From positions 62,001 through 126,000 of the forward strand of contig LJHW01000006.1 in NCBI GenBank assembly GCA_001295865.1: DNA of 64,000 nt. Reading direction: 5' to 3'. Positions 47,111 to 56,484 of the stretch are shown piece after piece. Position 1 is the stretch's first letter. Every line of letters begins with the position of its first letter. Source of the stretch: a beta proteobacterium AAP65. GTDB taxonomy: Bacteria > Pseudomonadota > Gammaproteobacteria > Burkholderiales > Burkholderiaceae_C. The translations under genes and the position numbers were made by a program. The notes under the pieces were generated by a model, which saw only the letters and a program-made list of their open reading frames with translations, was not told where the DNA came from and searched no databases.

Positions 47111-47125
47111 ACCGACACACAGGGG

Positions 47126-48784
47126 TCACCGAACACCTAGTTTGTAGTCCGGGTTTGCACCGTTCTGGTGGCGTGCGCGCATCAAGGCCTCGCGCAGTGG
47201 GGCCAGCAGTTCGCCATAGGCATCCGCCGGGGCCGAGATGCGCTTCATCGGTTGCCGCACCTGCAGCGCGCTCGGGGTGCGGATGGCGCGCTGCGCAGCA
47301 TGGGCACTGAGGCAGGCGGGATCGAAGGGCAGGCCGCAGAAGGCCAGCAGTGCACGGATCTCGTGCTCGGCGTTCCGGATCAAGGCTTCGTAGTGCTGCA
47401 CACGCACGTGTCCCGGCTCGCGCGCAGCCCAGGCATCGCCCGAGCGCTCGCAGGCCACGGCGAACTGCGCCAGGCTTTCGAAGTCGTAGCTGTAGGCCGC
47501 CAGGCCCGGGCCGAAGAGCTGCTTGTAGCAAGACCAGCAGGTCTGCAGCGCCTCGCGCCGGCAATCGACGATGCGTGCGCCCGGCAGCATCGCGCGCACG
47601 GCGCCGGTGAGCAGCCAGTTGTCGGGCAGCTTGTCGGTGGACACCGGGCGCCGCCGCCGCCAGCGGGCGCTGCGGCGCAGGTAGTCGCGGCCCAGGCGGA
47701 CCCAGTCGGCCGCGCTGGCGTCGGCGGCCCACAGCGGGAAGCGACGGCCGCGGCGTTGCGATTCTTCTTCGATCACCAGCTGCAGGTAGGGCAGCTCGCT
47801 GGCCCCTTCCACACGCGGGTGGCTGGCGAGCACCTGCTCCACCAGCGTGCTGCCCGAGCGCGGCAGCCCCACGAGAAAGATCACCTCCTCGCCCTGCGCC
47901 GTGGCGCTGCGCGCGCCCGGCGCTGCGAAGGCCGCGTCCAGGGCTTGCATCTGCTGCGCAAAAGCCGCGGCCTGCCAGGGCAGGGTGCGGCGCACACCGG
48001 CATTGGCGCGCTGCAGAGCCTGCAGCGCCTCGGCCGGCCGGCCGGCGGCCTCCAGCGCGCCGCCCAGGGCGAAATCCAGCCAGGCCTGTTCGGCCGCTGG
48101 CGCCGTGCCGCGCTGGCTGGCCGTGGCGAGCTGGTCCACTTCGGCGGGCTGCAGTGGCTCGGTCTTCAGGTCGACGAGGGCGAACCACGCACGCGGCGCT
48201 TCGCGGTCGAGCTCGATCAGCCGCCGGCAATCGGCCGCGGCCGGCGCGCTGTGGCCCAGCGCCTTGTGGCAACGCGAGCGTTGCAGCAGCCCCGGGGCTG
48301 AATCGGGCAGCAAGGCGAGGTGGGCTTCTGCGGCGCTCAGCGCCTCGGCGTAGTGGCCCTGGCGGTCGCATTCCTGGCTGAGTTCGAGCCAGCCTTGCGC
48401 GCTGCGCGTGCAGCCGGCTGCCGCCACCAAACTGCGCTGGGCGGCTGCGGCGTCATCGGTTTCGTCCTGGGCCTGGGCCAGCAGCAACCACAGGCGGGGG
48501 TCGTCGGTGCGGTGCTCGGTGGCGCGCAGGAGCCGTGCCGCGGCCGCGGGCCAATCGCCTGCATTGCGCGACTGTTGGGCCAGCTCGAGCAGCACCTCGG
48601 GGTGATCGGGGACTTCAGCGGCCAGTTGCAGCAGCCATTGCCCGGCCATCAGGCTGTCGCCGGCGGCTTGCAACTGCAGCACGCGGCGCATCGTTTCGGC
48701 TTGGCGCGGTGTGAGGCCCCTCAGCCGCTGCTTCAGTTCGGCGGCGGGCGTGCCGTCGCCGGGGGGCTTGGGGGGGTTGGCCAT
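47126..48784 (-). CDS. TPR-containing sulfotransferase
   Basis: Predicted PAPS-dependent sulfotransferase of 552 aa. The N-terminal 260 residues are TPR-like helices (for example GLLQRSRCHKALGHSAPAAADCR). The sulfotransferase domain starts near 265 with the PAPS 5'-phosphate loop IFLVGLPRSGSTLVEQVLASHP, and PRVEGASELPYLQL follows; the 3'-phosphate region is near YSYDFESLAQF. The acceptor is unknown; relatives act on proteins or exopolysaccharide. The ATG at 48784 is chosen because the frame above it runs through tRNA-Arg, 32 bases upstream. The gene may be read from the tRNA promoter. Confidence 0.88.
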   Translation of the reverse strand: MANPPKPPGDGTPAAELKQRLRGLTPRQAETMRRVLQLQAAGDSLMAGQWLLQLAAEVPDHPEVLLELAQQSRNAGDWPAAAARLLRATEHRTDDPRLWLLLAQAQDETDDAAAAQRSLVAAAGCTRSAQGWLELSQECDRQGHYAEALSAAEAHLALLPDSAPGLLQRSRCHKALGHSAPAAADCRRLIELDREAPRAWFALVDLKTEPLQPAEVDQLATASQRGTAPAAEQAWLDFALGGALEAAGRPAEALQALQRANAGVRRTLPWQAAAFAQQMQALDAAFAAPGARSATAQGEEVIFLVGLPRSGSTLVEQVLASHPRVEGASELPYLQLVIEEESQRRGRRFPLWAADASAADWVRLGRDYLRRSARWRRRRPVSTDKLPDNWLLTGAVRAMLPGARIVDCRREALQTCWSCYKQLFGPGLAAYSYDFESLAQFAVACERSGDAWAAREPGHVRVQHYEALIRNAEHEIRALLAFCGLPFDPACLSAHAAQRAIRTPSALQVRQPMKRISAPADAYGELLAPLREALMRARHQNGANPDYKLGVR

Positions 48785-48816
48785 GCGGCCATTCTGCCGC
48801 CCGCCGGGAGCGGGCT

Positions 48817-48891
48817 TGGTGCGACCGGCAGGAATCGAACCTGCGACGTGGCCTTCGGAGGGCCGCATGATATCCACTTCACCACGGTCGC
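48817..48891 (-). tRNA. tRNA-Arg (anticodon CCG)
   Basis: A complete cloverleaf on the minus strand. The acceptor stem is GCGACCG/CGGTCGC, the T arm GCAGG-TTCGATT-CCTGC, and the anticodon loop CTCCGAA gives anticodon CCG (plus-strand 48856-48858), which reads CGG codons. The 3' CCA is encoded in the DNA (48817-48819). The anticodon stem has one mismatch at its outer pair. It sits 32 bases upstream of the sulfotransferase start and on the same strand. Confidence 0.95.
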
Positions 48892-48956
48892 TCGTGGACA
48901 GCCCAGCATTCTAGCCCCCGGGGTGCAGATGCCACGCTTGCGCCGCGCCGGGCGTC

Positions 48957-48984
48957 TTGGGCGCAAGGGCCGGCCCCCTATAAT
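48957..48984 (+). promoter_or_regulatory. Sigma-70-type promoter of the cytochrome c gene
   Basis: TTGGGC (48957-48962) and a consensus TATAAT (48979-48984) are spaced by 16 bases and lie 61 bases before the cytochrome start. A GAGGA site precedes the ATG. Confidence 0.65.
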
Positions 48985-49044
48985 CGATGGGTTTTTGCCT
49001 GCCAAGGCAAGCCGCTTCTGCAGCACCAGAAACCCGAGGAATTC

Positions 49045-49620
49045 ATGAGTCAGACGCACGACCAGGGGCACGACCAGGCGCACGAAGGCGCCCACGCCGA
49101 AAACCACGAAGGGCCGATCAAGACGCCCAAACAGCTGGTGGTGGCGGTGCTGGCCTCGTTCATCATCCCCATCCTCGGCATCATCCTGTTGGTGAACTAC
49201 GTCGATTTCGGCGCCAAGCCCAGCGCCGGCAGCGACGGCCTGGGCCCCGAGGCCGTGGCCAAGCGCCTGCAGCCCGTCGGCACCGTGGAGGTCAAGGACG
49301 CCTCGGCCCCGGTGGTGCTGCGCACGGGCGATGTGGTCTACAACGGCCAGTGTGCCGCCTGCCACAACGTGGGCGCCGCTGGTGCCCCCAAGCTGGGCGA
49401 TGCCGCCGCCTGGGCCCCGCGCATCGCCACAGGCTACGAAGCACTGCTGACCTCGGCGCTCAAGGGCAAGGGCGCGATGGGCGCGCAAGGTGGCGGTGAG
49501 TACTCCGATTTCGAGATCGGCCGTGCCGTGGTCTACATGGCCAACCAGAGTGGCGGCAAGCTGGCCGAGCCGGCAGCACCGGCCGCCGCGGCTTCGGCCG
49601 CAGCCAGTGCGCCGAACTGA
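49045..49620 (+). CDS. Membrane-anchored c-type cytochrome
   Basis: Periplasm-facing electron carrier of 191 aa. A His-rich hydrophilic N-terminus (HDQGHDQAHEGAHAENH) is followed by one transmembrane anchor (about 30-52, LVVAVLASFIIPILGIILLV). The haem site is CAACH (about residue 108), followed by a class I fold with a possible Met ligand in GAMGAQGGGEYSDFE. The layout resembles cytochrome c5-type donors to terminal oxidases. The uncleaved anchor means that it stays in the inner membrane. The N-terminal His could bind metal, but this is speculative. It ends with an Ala/Pro tail and a bidirectional terminator. Confidence 0.93.
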   Translation: MSQTHDQGHDQAHEGAHAENHEGPIKTPKQLVVAVLASFIIPILGIILLVNYVDFGAKPSAGSDGLGPEAVAKRLQPVGTVEVKDASAPVVLRTGDVVYNGQCAACHNVGAAGAPKLGDAAAWAPRIATGYEALLTSALKGKGAMGAQGGGEYSDFEIGRAVVYMANQSGGKLAEPAAPAAAASAAASAPN

Positions 49621-49650
49621 GCACGTGCGCTGCGGCGCACCGCAGCGACG

Positions 49651-49680
49651 AAAAAAGGCCACCGCGAGGTGGCCTTTTTT
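49651..49680. terminator. Bidirectional intrinsic terminator
   Basis: A 7-bp stem GGCCACC/GGTGGCC with a GCGA loop is flanked by six A on the left and six T on the right. It can stop the cytochrome gene on the plus strand and the convergent gene at 49684 on the minus strand. Confidence 0.92.
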
Positions 49681-49683
49681 GTT

Positions 49684-50205
49684 TCAGGGCCGCGGCTGCA
49701 GCACGTGGCCGAAGTGCAAGGCCATCTGCGCGAAGGGCATGGGCTGCGGCACCCAGGCCTCGGCTTCCACGGCGCGCGCGGCGAATTCCATGTCCTGCGT
49801 GTGCACCAGGCCCAGGCCCAGCGGCGTGTGCAGGAAGAGCCGGCCGGTTTCATCCAGCCAGGCGTTGAGCACCTCGGTGGCCAGGCCGGTGTGGCTGGTG
49901 ATGGGCCAGCCTGCGGCATCACCCACGCGCCACACCCAGGGCGCGGCTTCGAGGTCGACATACACCCGCTGCGGGCCGTTCTGGAAGTACCAGGCGCCGG
50001 CTTCGTCGGCGGCGTAGTTGCGTTCGATGAACTGGCGCAGCTTCTCGTGTTCGATGCGGCTGCCCTTGCTGAGTGGGAAGGGTCCGGCTTGCTGCGTGCG
50101 TTCGTCGCGCATGTACCAGTTGCCGCGCGCGTCCAGCGCGAGCCAGCCGTGGCAGTGCGGCACGTTGGGCCACTTGCGCAGCGCGGCTTCGACGATGGGG
50201 TCCAT
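49684..50205 (-). CDS. Conserved hypothetical protein
   Basis: Uncharacterised soluble protein of 173 aa that starts MDPIVEAALRKWPNVPHCHGWLALD. It contains two similar beta-rich stretches (HGWLALDARGNWYMRDER; TGRLFLHTPLGLGLVHTQDM) and no catalytic or metal motif I can name. The family seems limited to betaproteobacteria as far as I can judge from memory, which is uncertain. The start is chosen at 50205 because the longer frame overlaps the hydrolase gene upstream. It follows that hydrolase by 20 bases, so the two are probably co-transcribed. Confidence 0.8.
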   Translation of the reverse strand: MDPIVEAALRKWPNVPHCHGWLALDARGNWYMRDERTQQAGPFPLSKGSRIEHEKLRQFIERNYAADEAGAWYFQNGPQRVYVDLEAAPWVWRVGDAAGWPITSHTGLATEVLNAWLDETGRLFLHTPLGLGLVHTQDMEFAARAVEAEAWVPQPMPFAQMALHFGHVLQPRP

Positions 50206-50225
50206 GTCGCGATCTTGCGTTGTTT

Positions 50226-51203
50226 TCAGCGTTCGCCGGCCAACCAGGCGCTCACCGCCTGCGGCATGGCCAGCACGCGCCCGGGCGGCGCGCCGTGCGG
50301 AAAGCCCACATGCCCGCCGTGCACCGGCTGCCACAGCGTGACGTGGCGGCCCACCTGGGCCTGCGACGGCAGGCTGCTGCCCGGCACGAAGGGGTCGTTC
50401 TGCGCATTGAGCACCAGCGCCGGGATGCGGATGCGCGCCAGCTGCGGCTTGGCCGAGGCGCGGCGCCAGTAGTCGGGTGTGTCGGCAAAGCCGTGCAACG
50501 GCGCGGTGAAGACGTTGTCGAACTCGTAGAGCGTGCGTGCGCGCGCCAGCTGTTCGCGGTCGAACAGGCCCGGGTGCTGCTGCCACTTGGCCAGCGCGCG
50601 CGGCTTCATGGTCGCGAGGAACATGCGCGAGTAGACCAGCCAGTTGAAGCCGCGGTCGATGGCGTGGCCGGCGGCGGCCAGGTCGATGGGCGAGCTCACC
50701 GAAGCCACCGCTGCGGCCGTGGCGGCGGCGCTGTCGCCGGCCTCTTGTGCCCAGCGCAGCAGCGCGTTGCCACCGAGCGAGATGCCCACCGCCAGCAGCG
50801 GCGCGGCACAACGTTCGCGCAGGCGCTGCAGCATGAAGCCGATCTCTTCGAAATCGCCCGAGTGGTAGGCGCGCGGCGCCAGGTTCAGCTCGCCCGAGCA
50901 GCCACGGAAGTGCGGCACGCTGTAGGCCCAGCCGCGCTCGCGCGCCACGGTGGCAAAGGCCTGCGCGTACTGGCTGGCGCTGCTGCCTTCCAGGCCGTGG
51001 AAGAGCACGAGGTGCTGCTTCGGCGGCGGCGCTTCGGGCGCGCGCTGCAGGTGGTCAACGTCGATGAAGTCGCCATCGGGTGTCGTCCAGCGTTCACGTG
51101 TGAATTGCGGTGGCGGCCCGAGGTGGCGGCGCGCGAGTTTGGCCGCCCAGATGGTCTGGAGGTTTCCGCCCGGCAGCCAGGCCGGGCTGCGGTAGCCCTG
51201 CAT
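50226..51203 (-). CDS. Alpha/beta hydrolase of the YheT family
   Basis: Predicted esterase of 325 aa. It starts with the family signature SPAWLPGGNLQTIWAA. The oxyanion region is VLFHGLEGSS, the nucleophile elbow GISLGGN (Ser about 145), a late Asp lies in NAQNDPF and a His in GGHVGFPHG, so the triad is complete. Physiological substrate unknown; YheT relatives are common next to unrelated genes. The protein has no signal peptide. It is followed by the hypothetical gene at 49684. Confidence 0.92.
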   Translation of the reverse strand: MQGYRSPAWLPGGNLQTIWAAKLARRHLGPPPQFTRERWTTPDGDFIDVDHLQRAPEAPPPKQHLVLFHGLEGSSASQYAQAFATVARERGWAYSVPHFRGCSGELNLAPRAYHSGDFEEIGFMLQRLRERCAAPLLAVGISLGGNALLRWAQEAGDSAAATAAAVASVSSPIDLAAAGHAIDRGFNWLVYSRMFLATMKPRALAKWQQHPGLFDREQLARARTLYEFDNVFTAPLHGFADTPDYWRRASAKPQLARIRIPALVLNAQNDPFVPGSSLPSQAQVGRHVTLWQPVHGGHVGFPHGAPPGRVLAMPQAVSAWLAGER

Positions 51204-51221
51204 CGTGAAACCGGCGCGCCG

Positions 51222-51686
51222 CTAGTGCAGCGTGGCCGGCGTGTCGCCGTCGGCGCCCAGGCCGGCCAGCGCGGCCAGCTCGGGCGGCAGGCCGGGGCTG
51301 GCGTGGTGGGCTGCGATGCGCCAGCCCAGCGCCGTCTTGATGAACACGTTGGTGGCCAGCACCCAGCCGGTCTGCGCGCCCTGCTCGCCGGGCACCTCGA
51401 TGCGTTCCACCAAGTGGTGCAGCGCGAAGTTCTCTTGATGCAGGCGGTGCACCTGCTCGGTCTGCACCGGGATGCCGCCGTTGGCGAAGATGCTCTCGAA
51501 GCTGCCGCGGATGGCCGCCACGCCGAGCACGCGGCCGCCGCCGGGGTGCACGCAGGCGATCTCGTCTTCATCGGCCCACAGTGCCATCAGCGCGGCCAGG
51601 TCGCCCTGGCGCAGGGCCTCGTAGAAGCGCGCTTCGGCCTCGTCGGGGCTCTCGGCGGGCGTGGGTGGTGGGGCGGGGCGTTTCAT
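51222..51686 (-). CDS. NTF2-like (SnoaL/DUF4440-type) protein
   Basis: Small cone-fold protein of 154 aa. Its pattern ESPDEAEARFYEALRQGDLAALMALWADEDEIACVHPGG followed by GVAAIRGSFESIF is typical of NTF2-like proteins of the DUF4440/SnoaL group. The pocket is probably for a small ligand, but no enzyme activity can be assigned. The ATG at 51686 is used because the longer frame overlaps purU. It starts 19 bases after the purU stop and ends 18 bases before yheT, so all of these minus-strand genes may form one transcript. Confidence 0.86.
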   Translation of the reverse strand: MKRPAPPPTPAESPDEAEARFYEALRQGDLAALMALWADEDEIACVHPGGGRVLGVAAIRGSFESIFANGGIPVQTEQVHRLHQENFALHHLVERIEVPGEQGAQTGWVLATNVFIKTALGWRIAAHHASPGLPPELAALAGLGADGDTPATLH

Positions 51687-51705
51687 CGGGGCGCGGCTGC
51701 GGCGT

Positions 51706-52590
51706 TCAGCGGAAGACCACGCACTTGTGGCCGTTGACCAGCACCCGGTGTTCCACATGCCAGCGCACCGCGCGGGCCAGCACCATGCACTCGATGTCGC
51801 GGCCCACGGCGGTGAAGTCTTCGGCCGAGAGCGTGTGGTCCACACGCTGCACGTCCTGCTCGATGATGGGGCCCTCGTCGAGATCGGCCGTCACGTAATG
51901 CGCCGTGGCGCCGATGAGCTTCACGCCGCGCGCGTGGGCCTGGTGGTAGGGCCGGCCGCCCTTGAAGCTGGGCAGGAAGCTGTGGTGGATGTTGATCGCG
52001 CGGCCGGCCAGCGCGTGGCAGAAGGGCTCGCTCAGGATCTGCATGTAGCGCGCCAGCACCACGAGGTCGATGCGCTCGCGCTCGACCAGCGCTTCCACCT
52101 GCAGCTCTTGCGCGCGCTTGACCTCGGCGGTGCTGCCGCCGGCCAGCGGCAGGTGGTGGAAGGGGATGCCGTAGCTCTCGGCCAGGCCGCGGTAGGTCTC
52201 GTGGTTGCTCACGATGGCCGGGATGTCGACGCCCAAGCTGCCGCTCTTCCAGCGGAACAGCAGGTCGTTCAGGCAGTGGCCGTGCTGGCTCACCATCAGC
52301 AGCAGCCGCGGCCGCACGCCCAGGGCGTGGAAGTGCACCTGCATGCCGAACTGCTGGCGCGTGTGTTCGAACAGCGTGTTGAGTGTTTCCGCGCTGGCCA
52401 ATTGCGGCGGCGCCTGGAAGTGCACGCGCATGAAAAACAGGCCGGTGGCGTGTTCACCTTCCAGATCGCCGAACTGCTGCGAATCGATGATGTTGCAGCC
52501 GGCCTGGTAGAGCAGGCCCGAGACGGCGTGCACGATGCCCTTGGTGTCGCGGCAGGCCAGGGTGAGGACGAACTGGTGATCGGGAGCCAT
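51706..52590 (-). CDS. purU: Formyltetrahydrofolate deformylase
   Basis: PurU hydrolyses 10-formyl-tetrahydrofolate to formate and tetrahydrofolate, balancing one-carbon pools and supplying formate. The 294 aa length fits. An N-terminal ACT domain (1-85, VLTLACRDTKGIVHAVSGLLYQAGCNI) is followed by the formyltransferase-fold domain with INIHHSFLPSFKGGRPYHQA and IGATAHYVTADLDEGPII, including the catalytic Asn/His/Asp set. The start is the first Met before the ACT domain. It is the first gene of a same-strand run leading to yheT and the hypothetical gene. Confidence 0.95.
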   Translation of the reverse strand: MAPDHQFVLTLACRDTKGIVHAVSGLLYQAGCNIIDSQQFGDLEGEHATGLFFMRVHFQAPPQLASAETLNTLFEHTRQQFGMQVHFHALGVRPRLLLMVSQHGHCLNDLLFRWKSGSLGVDIPAIVSNHETYRGLAESYGIPFHHLPLAGGSTAEVKRAQELQVEALVERERIDLVVLARYMQILSEPFCHALAGRAINIHHSFLPSFKGGRPYHQAHARGVKLIGATAHYVTADLDEGPIIEQDVQRVDHTLSAEDFTAVGRDIECMVLARAVRWHVEHRVLVNGHKCVVFR

Positions 52591-52651
52591 CCGCGGGATT
52601 GTACGGAGCGGTCTGTGCGCTGCAGGACGGCCTCGGCAGTGGCTGACAGGA

Positions 52652-52800
52652 TGTAGTTTAGCTACTTATGGTTGTGGCGTTGTCGCCGAGCGAAGGGCGG
52701 TTTCAGGTCGGTTACGCCGGAGAAGCGCGCTGCCCGTGGCGACTTTCGCCCCTGCTTGCTGCGGGTAAGTCCCGGTGTAGATTTGTAGTTTTACTTCACT
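52652..52800 (+). promoter_or_regulatory. Two related TGTAGTTT half-sites upstream of the pullulanase gene
   Basis: TGTAGTTTAGCTACTT at 52652-52667 and TGTAGTTTTACTTCACT at 52784-52800 share the first eight bases, and each is partly palindromic (GTAG..CTAC; GTAGTTTTAC). They stand out as AT-rich elements in a GC-rich gap of 245 bases. They could be sites for a sugar-responsive repressor or activator of the pullulanase gene; no factor can be named from this window. Confidence 0.35.
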
Positions 52801-52835
52801 AGCATGCGCCTCCTTGCCCATCCGTGGAGGTCGCC

Positions 52836-55800
52836 ATGCCCGCCGCCCTGTCCATTTCCTTCTGGTCCCGCGCCCGCCTGCAACTCGGCGCGGCGCTGGC
52901 TTCGGCCCTGCTGCTGGCCGGCTGCGGTGGTGGTGGCGGCGGTGCTGCCGAGGCGCCCGCGCCCACGCCGCCCGTGGCCCCAGCGCCCGATGCGCGCCTG
53001 GCCCTGGGCAACGCCGGCTTTGCCACCGTGCTCAACGTCCAGCCGGCCAACCCGGCGGCCAGCGCCCCGGCCCCGGGCGGCCCCGCCACCAGCTTGACGG
53101 TGAACTACCGCCGCCCCGCCGGCGACTACACCGGCTGGACGCTGCACACCTGGGACGCCGCCGTCGAGACCCCCTGGGCCGCCGGCCGCACCGCCAGCAG
53201 CACCACGGCCTTCGGCCAGGTGATCGAGGTGCCGCTGGCCGCGCAGAGCGGCAGCGTCGGCTACCTCTTCCACAAGGGCGACGAGAAAGACCACGCCGGT
53301 GCCGACCAGCGCTACACGCTGAAGGCCGGCCGCAACGAGATCTGGCGCATCCAGGGCGACCCCGTCACCTACACCAGCAACCCGCTGGGCGCGAGCGCGC
53401 CCGACCTGCACACGGTGCGGGTGCACTACCTCCGTTTTGCCGGCGACTACAGCGCCTACGGCCTGCACCTGTGGCCGAGCAACGGCATCGACAGCGCGCG
53501 TTTGCCGGCGGGCGTGGCCATCGACCAATGGGCCGCGCCCGTGGCCTTCAGCGCCATGCCCGGCTACGCCGCCCCCAGCGCGGCCGCGGCCGAGGTGGTG
53601 TTCAACATCCCCGTGCTCAACCCGCAGGGCGATGCCAATCGCACGGCGCTCGAATTCATCGTGCACGGCTTTCCCCCGAAGAGTGACGACAAAGACGGCC
53701 GCAGCGACAACATCCGCGTCAACTACGCGGCGCTGAGCATCAGCGCTGGCGTGGGCGAGGTCTGGCTGGTGCAAGGCGACGCCACCGTCTACACCGCCAG
53801 GCCCGACACGCGCAGCGCCAGCACGCGCGATGCCCGTGCCTTTTGGCTGAACAAGCAGCTGATCCAGTGGCCGCGCGTGGATGGCGGCGGCGTGGTGAAG
53901 CTCTACCACTCGGCCACCGGGCAGATCACCGCGCCGCTGGATGGCAGCGTGGCCGGCGCCGACGGCTTCATCACGCTCGACCGCCACACCGGCACCGTGC
54001 CGGCCGCCGCGGCCGAACGCTTCAAGTGGATAGACAGCGGCGCTGTCTTCGCGGTGAAAGACGCCGATGCCACCCGCGTGCCCACGCTGCTGAAAGGCCA
54101 GCTCGTGCTGGTGCAGGAAAACGCCGCCGGCCAGGTGCAGAACGCCACCACCGCGCAGCACGCCGCGGCGCTGGACGACCTGTACGCGGCTGCCGCCAAC
54201 GTCAACGACCTGGGCGTCAGCATCAGCGGGGGCACCACCCGCTTCAAGCTCTGGGCGCCCACGGCGCAGAAGGTGCTGGCCTTCACCTACGACACCGCCA
54301 CCGGCGAGGCCAGCACCGTCGACGAGATGGCGATGGACGCCGCCACCGGCGTGTGGAGCGCGCAGCGCACGGGTGATCTCTCGGGCAAGTACTACCGCTT
54401 TGCCGTGGAAGTGTTCGCGCGCGGCACGGGCCTGGTGCGCAACCTCGTCACCGACCCCTACAGCATCAGCCTCACCACCGACAGCGCCCGCAGCTACATC
54501 GCCGATCTCGGCGCCGCCGCGCTCAAGCCCGCGGGCTGGGAAACGAGCGCCGTGCCGCCCAAGGTGCAGGCGGCCACCGACATGGTGGTGTACGAGCTGC
54601 ACGTGCGCGATTTCAGCGCCAGCGACAGCACGGTCAGCGCCGCCAACCGCGGCAAGTACCTCGCCTTCACCGAAGCGAACAGCAACGGCATGAAGCACCT
54701 GAAGGCCATCGCCGATGCCGGCGTGACCGACGTGCACCTGCTGCCCACCTACGACCTGGCCAGCATCCCCGAGAGCAGCTGCACCACGCCCACGCCCACG
54801 GGCGCGGCCAATGCCGAAACGCAGCAGGCCGCCGTGACGGCCACCGCCGGCACCGACTGCTTCAACTGGGGCTACGACCCCTGGCACTACAACGCGCCCG
54901 AAGGCAGCTACGCCAGCACCGCGGCCGATGGCGCCAAGCGCATCGTCGAGTTCCGCCAGATGGTGATGGGCTTGCACGCCGCCGGCCTGCGCGTGGGCCT
55001 GGACGTGGTCTACAACCACACCACCGCCAGCGGCCAGAACCCCAAGAGCGTGCTCGACCGCATCGTGCCGGGCTACTACCACCGCCTGGATGCCAACGGC
55101 GCCGTGACCAACAGCACCTGCTGCGACAACACGGCCACCGAGCACCTGATGATGGGCAAGCTGATGATCGACTCGGCGGTGCTGTGGGCCCGCGAGTACA
55201 AGATCGCCAGCTTCCGCTTCGACATCATGGGCCACCAGCCGCGCGCGGTGATGGAGCAGCTGCAGGCCCGCGTGAACAGCGCCACCGGCCGCAGCGTGCA
55301 GCTCTTCGGCGAAGGCTGGAACTTCGGCGAAGTGGCCAACGGGGCGCGCTTTCCGCAGGCCATCCAGGGCGGCCTGGCCGGCACTGGCATCGGCAGCTTC
55401 GGCGACAAGATGCGCGACGCCGTGCGCGGCGGCGGCTGCTGCGACAGCGGCAGCCAGCTCGTCAGCAACCAGGGCTACATCAACGGCCTCTGGTACGACC
55501 CCAACCCCAGCGCCGGCAACCGCCCGCTGAACGACCTGCGCTGGTACGGCGATCTCATCAAGGGCGCGCTGGCCGGCAGCATTGCCGACTACACCCTCGT
55601 CACGCATTGGGACGCCACGCTGCAGCTCAAGAACCTGGGCGGCGACGGCGGCGTGCCCGTGGGCTACGCCACGCAGCCGGGCGAGGTGGTGAACTATGTC
55701 GAGAACCACGACAACCAGACGCTCTTCGACGTCAACGCCATGAAGCTGCCGGCGGCCACGAGCAAAGAAGACCGCGCCCGCGTGCAGCTGCTGGGCGTGG

Positions 55801-56426
55801 CCACCGTGGCGCTGGCCCAGGGCACGGCCTACTTCCACGCCGGCGTGGACACGCTGCGCAGCAAGAGCCTCGACCGCAACAGCTACGACAGCGGCGACTG
55901 GTTCAACAAACTCGACTGGACCTACACCGACAACAACTTCGGCGTGGGCCTGCCGCGCGCAGCCGACAACCAGAACACCTGGGACCTGATGCGCCCGGTG
56001 CTGGCCAATGCCGACATCAAGCCCACGGCCACCGAGATCGCGTGGATGCGCGACGCCTTCCGCGACTTGCTGAAGATCCGCGCCGGCACCACGCTGCTGC
56101 GGTTGCGCACGGCCGACGACATCCAGCAGCGCCTGCAGTTCCACAACCTCGGCAGCAACCAGCTGCCCACGGTGATCGCGGCCACGGTGGACGGCACGGG
56201 CTACGCCGGCGCCAACCACCGCAAGCTCACCTATGTGCTGAACGTGGGGACCACGGCCCAGACGCTCACCGTGCCTGCGCTGGCCGGCCAGGGCTATGTG
56301 CTGCACCCGGCGTTGGCCGCGGCCACCGCGGCCGACCGCCGCGTGGCCACCGAGGCGCGTTTCGACAACACCAGCGGCGCCTTCACGGTGCCGGCGCGCA
56401 GCGTGGCGGTGTTCGTGGTGGACTGA
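52836..56426 (+). CDS. pulA: Pullulanase-type alpha-1,6-glucosidase (lipoprotein)
   Basis: Surface or periplasmic debranching enzyme of 1,196 aa that cleaves alpha-1,6 bonds in pullulan, starch or glycogen. A lipobox (LLLAGC) follows the signal peptide, and a Gly-rich spacer leads to two pullulanase-associated starch-binding domains (about 80-190 and 190-300). A CBM48-like module is near 455, then the GH13 core with the pullulanase marker NWGYDP, region I DVVYNH, region [10 protein letters not shown] (nucleophile Asp), region [11 protein letters not shown] (acid Glu) and region IV ENHDNQ. The ATG at 52836 has GGAGG five bases before it, better than the GTG at 52824. Confidence 0.95.
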   Translation: MPAALSISFWSRARLQLGAALASALLLAGCGGGGGGAAEAPAPTPPVAPAPDARLALGNAGFATVLNVQPANPAASAPAPGGPATSLTVNYRRPAGDYTGWTLHTWDAAVETPWAAGRTASSTTAFGQVIEVPLAAQSGSVGYLFHKGDEKDHAGADQRYTLKAGRNEIWRIQGDPVTYTSNPLGASAPDLHTVRVHYLRFAGDYSAYGLHLWPSNGIDSARLPAGVAIDQWAAPVAFSAMPGYAAPSAAAAEVVFNIPVLNPQGDANRTALEFIVHGFPPKSDDKDGRSDNIRVNYAALSISAGVGEVWLVQGDATVYTARPDTRSASTRDARAFWLNKQLIQWPRVDGGGVVKLYHSATGQITAPLDGSVAGADGFITLDRHTGTVPAAAAERFKWIDSGAVFAVKDADATRVPTLLKGQLVLVQENAAGQVQNATTAQHAAALDDLYAAAANVNDLGVSISGGTTRFKLWAPTAQKVLAFTYDTATGEASTVDEMAMDAATGVWSAQRTGDLSGKYYRFAVEVFARGTGLVRNLVTDPYSISLTTDSARSYIADLGAAALKPAGWETSAVPPKVQAATDMVVYELHVRDFSASDSTVSAANRGKYLAFTEANSNGMKHLKAIADAGVTDVHLLPTYDLASIPESSCTTPTPTGAANAETQQAAVTATAGTDCFNWGYDPWHYNAPEGSYASTAADGAKRIVEFRQMVMGLHAAGLRVGLDVVYNHTTASGQNPKSVLDRIVPGYYHRLDANGAVTNSTCCDNTATEHLMMGKLMIDSAVLWAREYKIASFRFDIMGHQPRAVMEQLQARVNSATGRSVQLFGEGWNFGEVANGARFPQAIQGGLAGTGIGSFGDKMRDAVRGGGCCDSGSQLVSNQGYINGLWYDPNPSAGNRPLNDLRWYGDLIKGALAGSIADYTLVTHWDATLQLKNLGGDGGVPVGYATQPGEVVNYVENHDNQTLFDVNAMKLPAATSKEDRARVQLLGVATVALAQGTAYFHAGVDTLRSKSLDRNSYDSGDWFNKLDWTYTDNNFGVGLPRAADNQNTWDLMRPVLANADIKPTATEIAWMRDAFRDLLKIRAGTTLLRLRTADDIQQRLQFHNLGSNQLPTVIAATVDGTGYAGANHRKLTYVLNVGTTAQTLTVPALAGQGYVLHPALAAATAADRRVATEARFDNTSGAFTVPARSVAVFVVD

Positions 56427-56484
56427 GCCGGCAGGCCCCGCCGGGGTGCGGCGGACCCGGCGTCTATGCTCGGCCCCTCTTGCG

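Noticed and set aside
52824..52835. GTG start four codons upstream of the pullulanase ATG
   Set aside because: The GTG overlaps the GGAGG ribosome site that serves the ATG at 52836.
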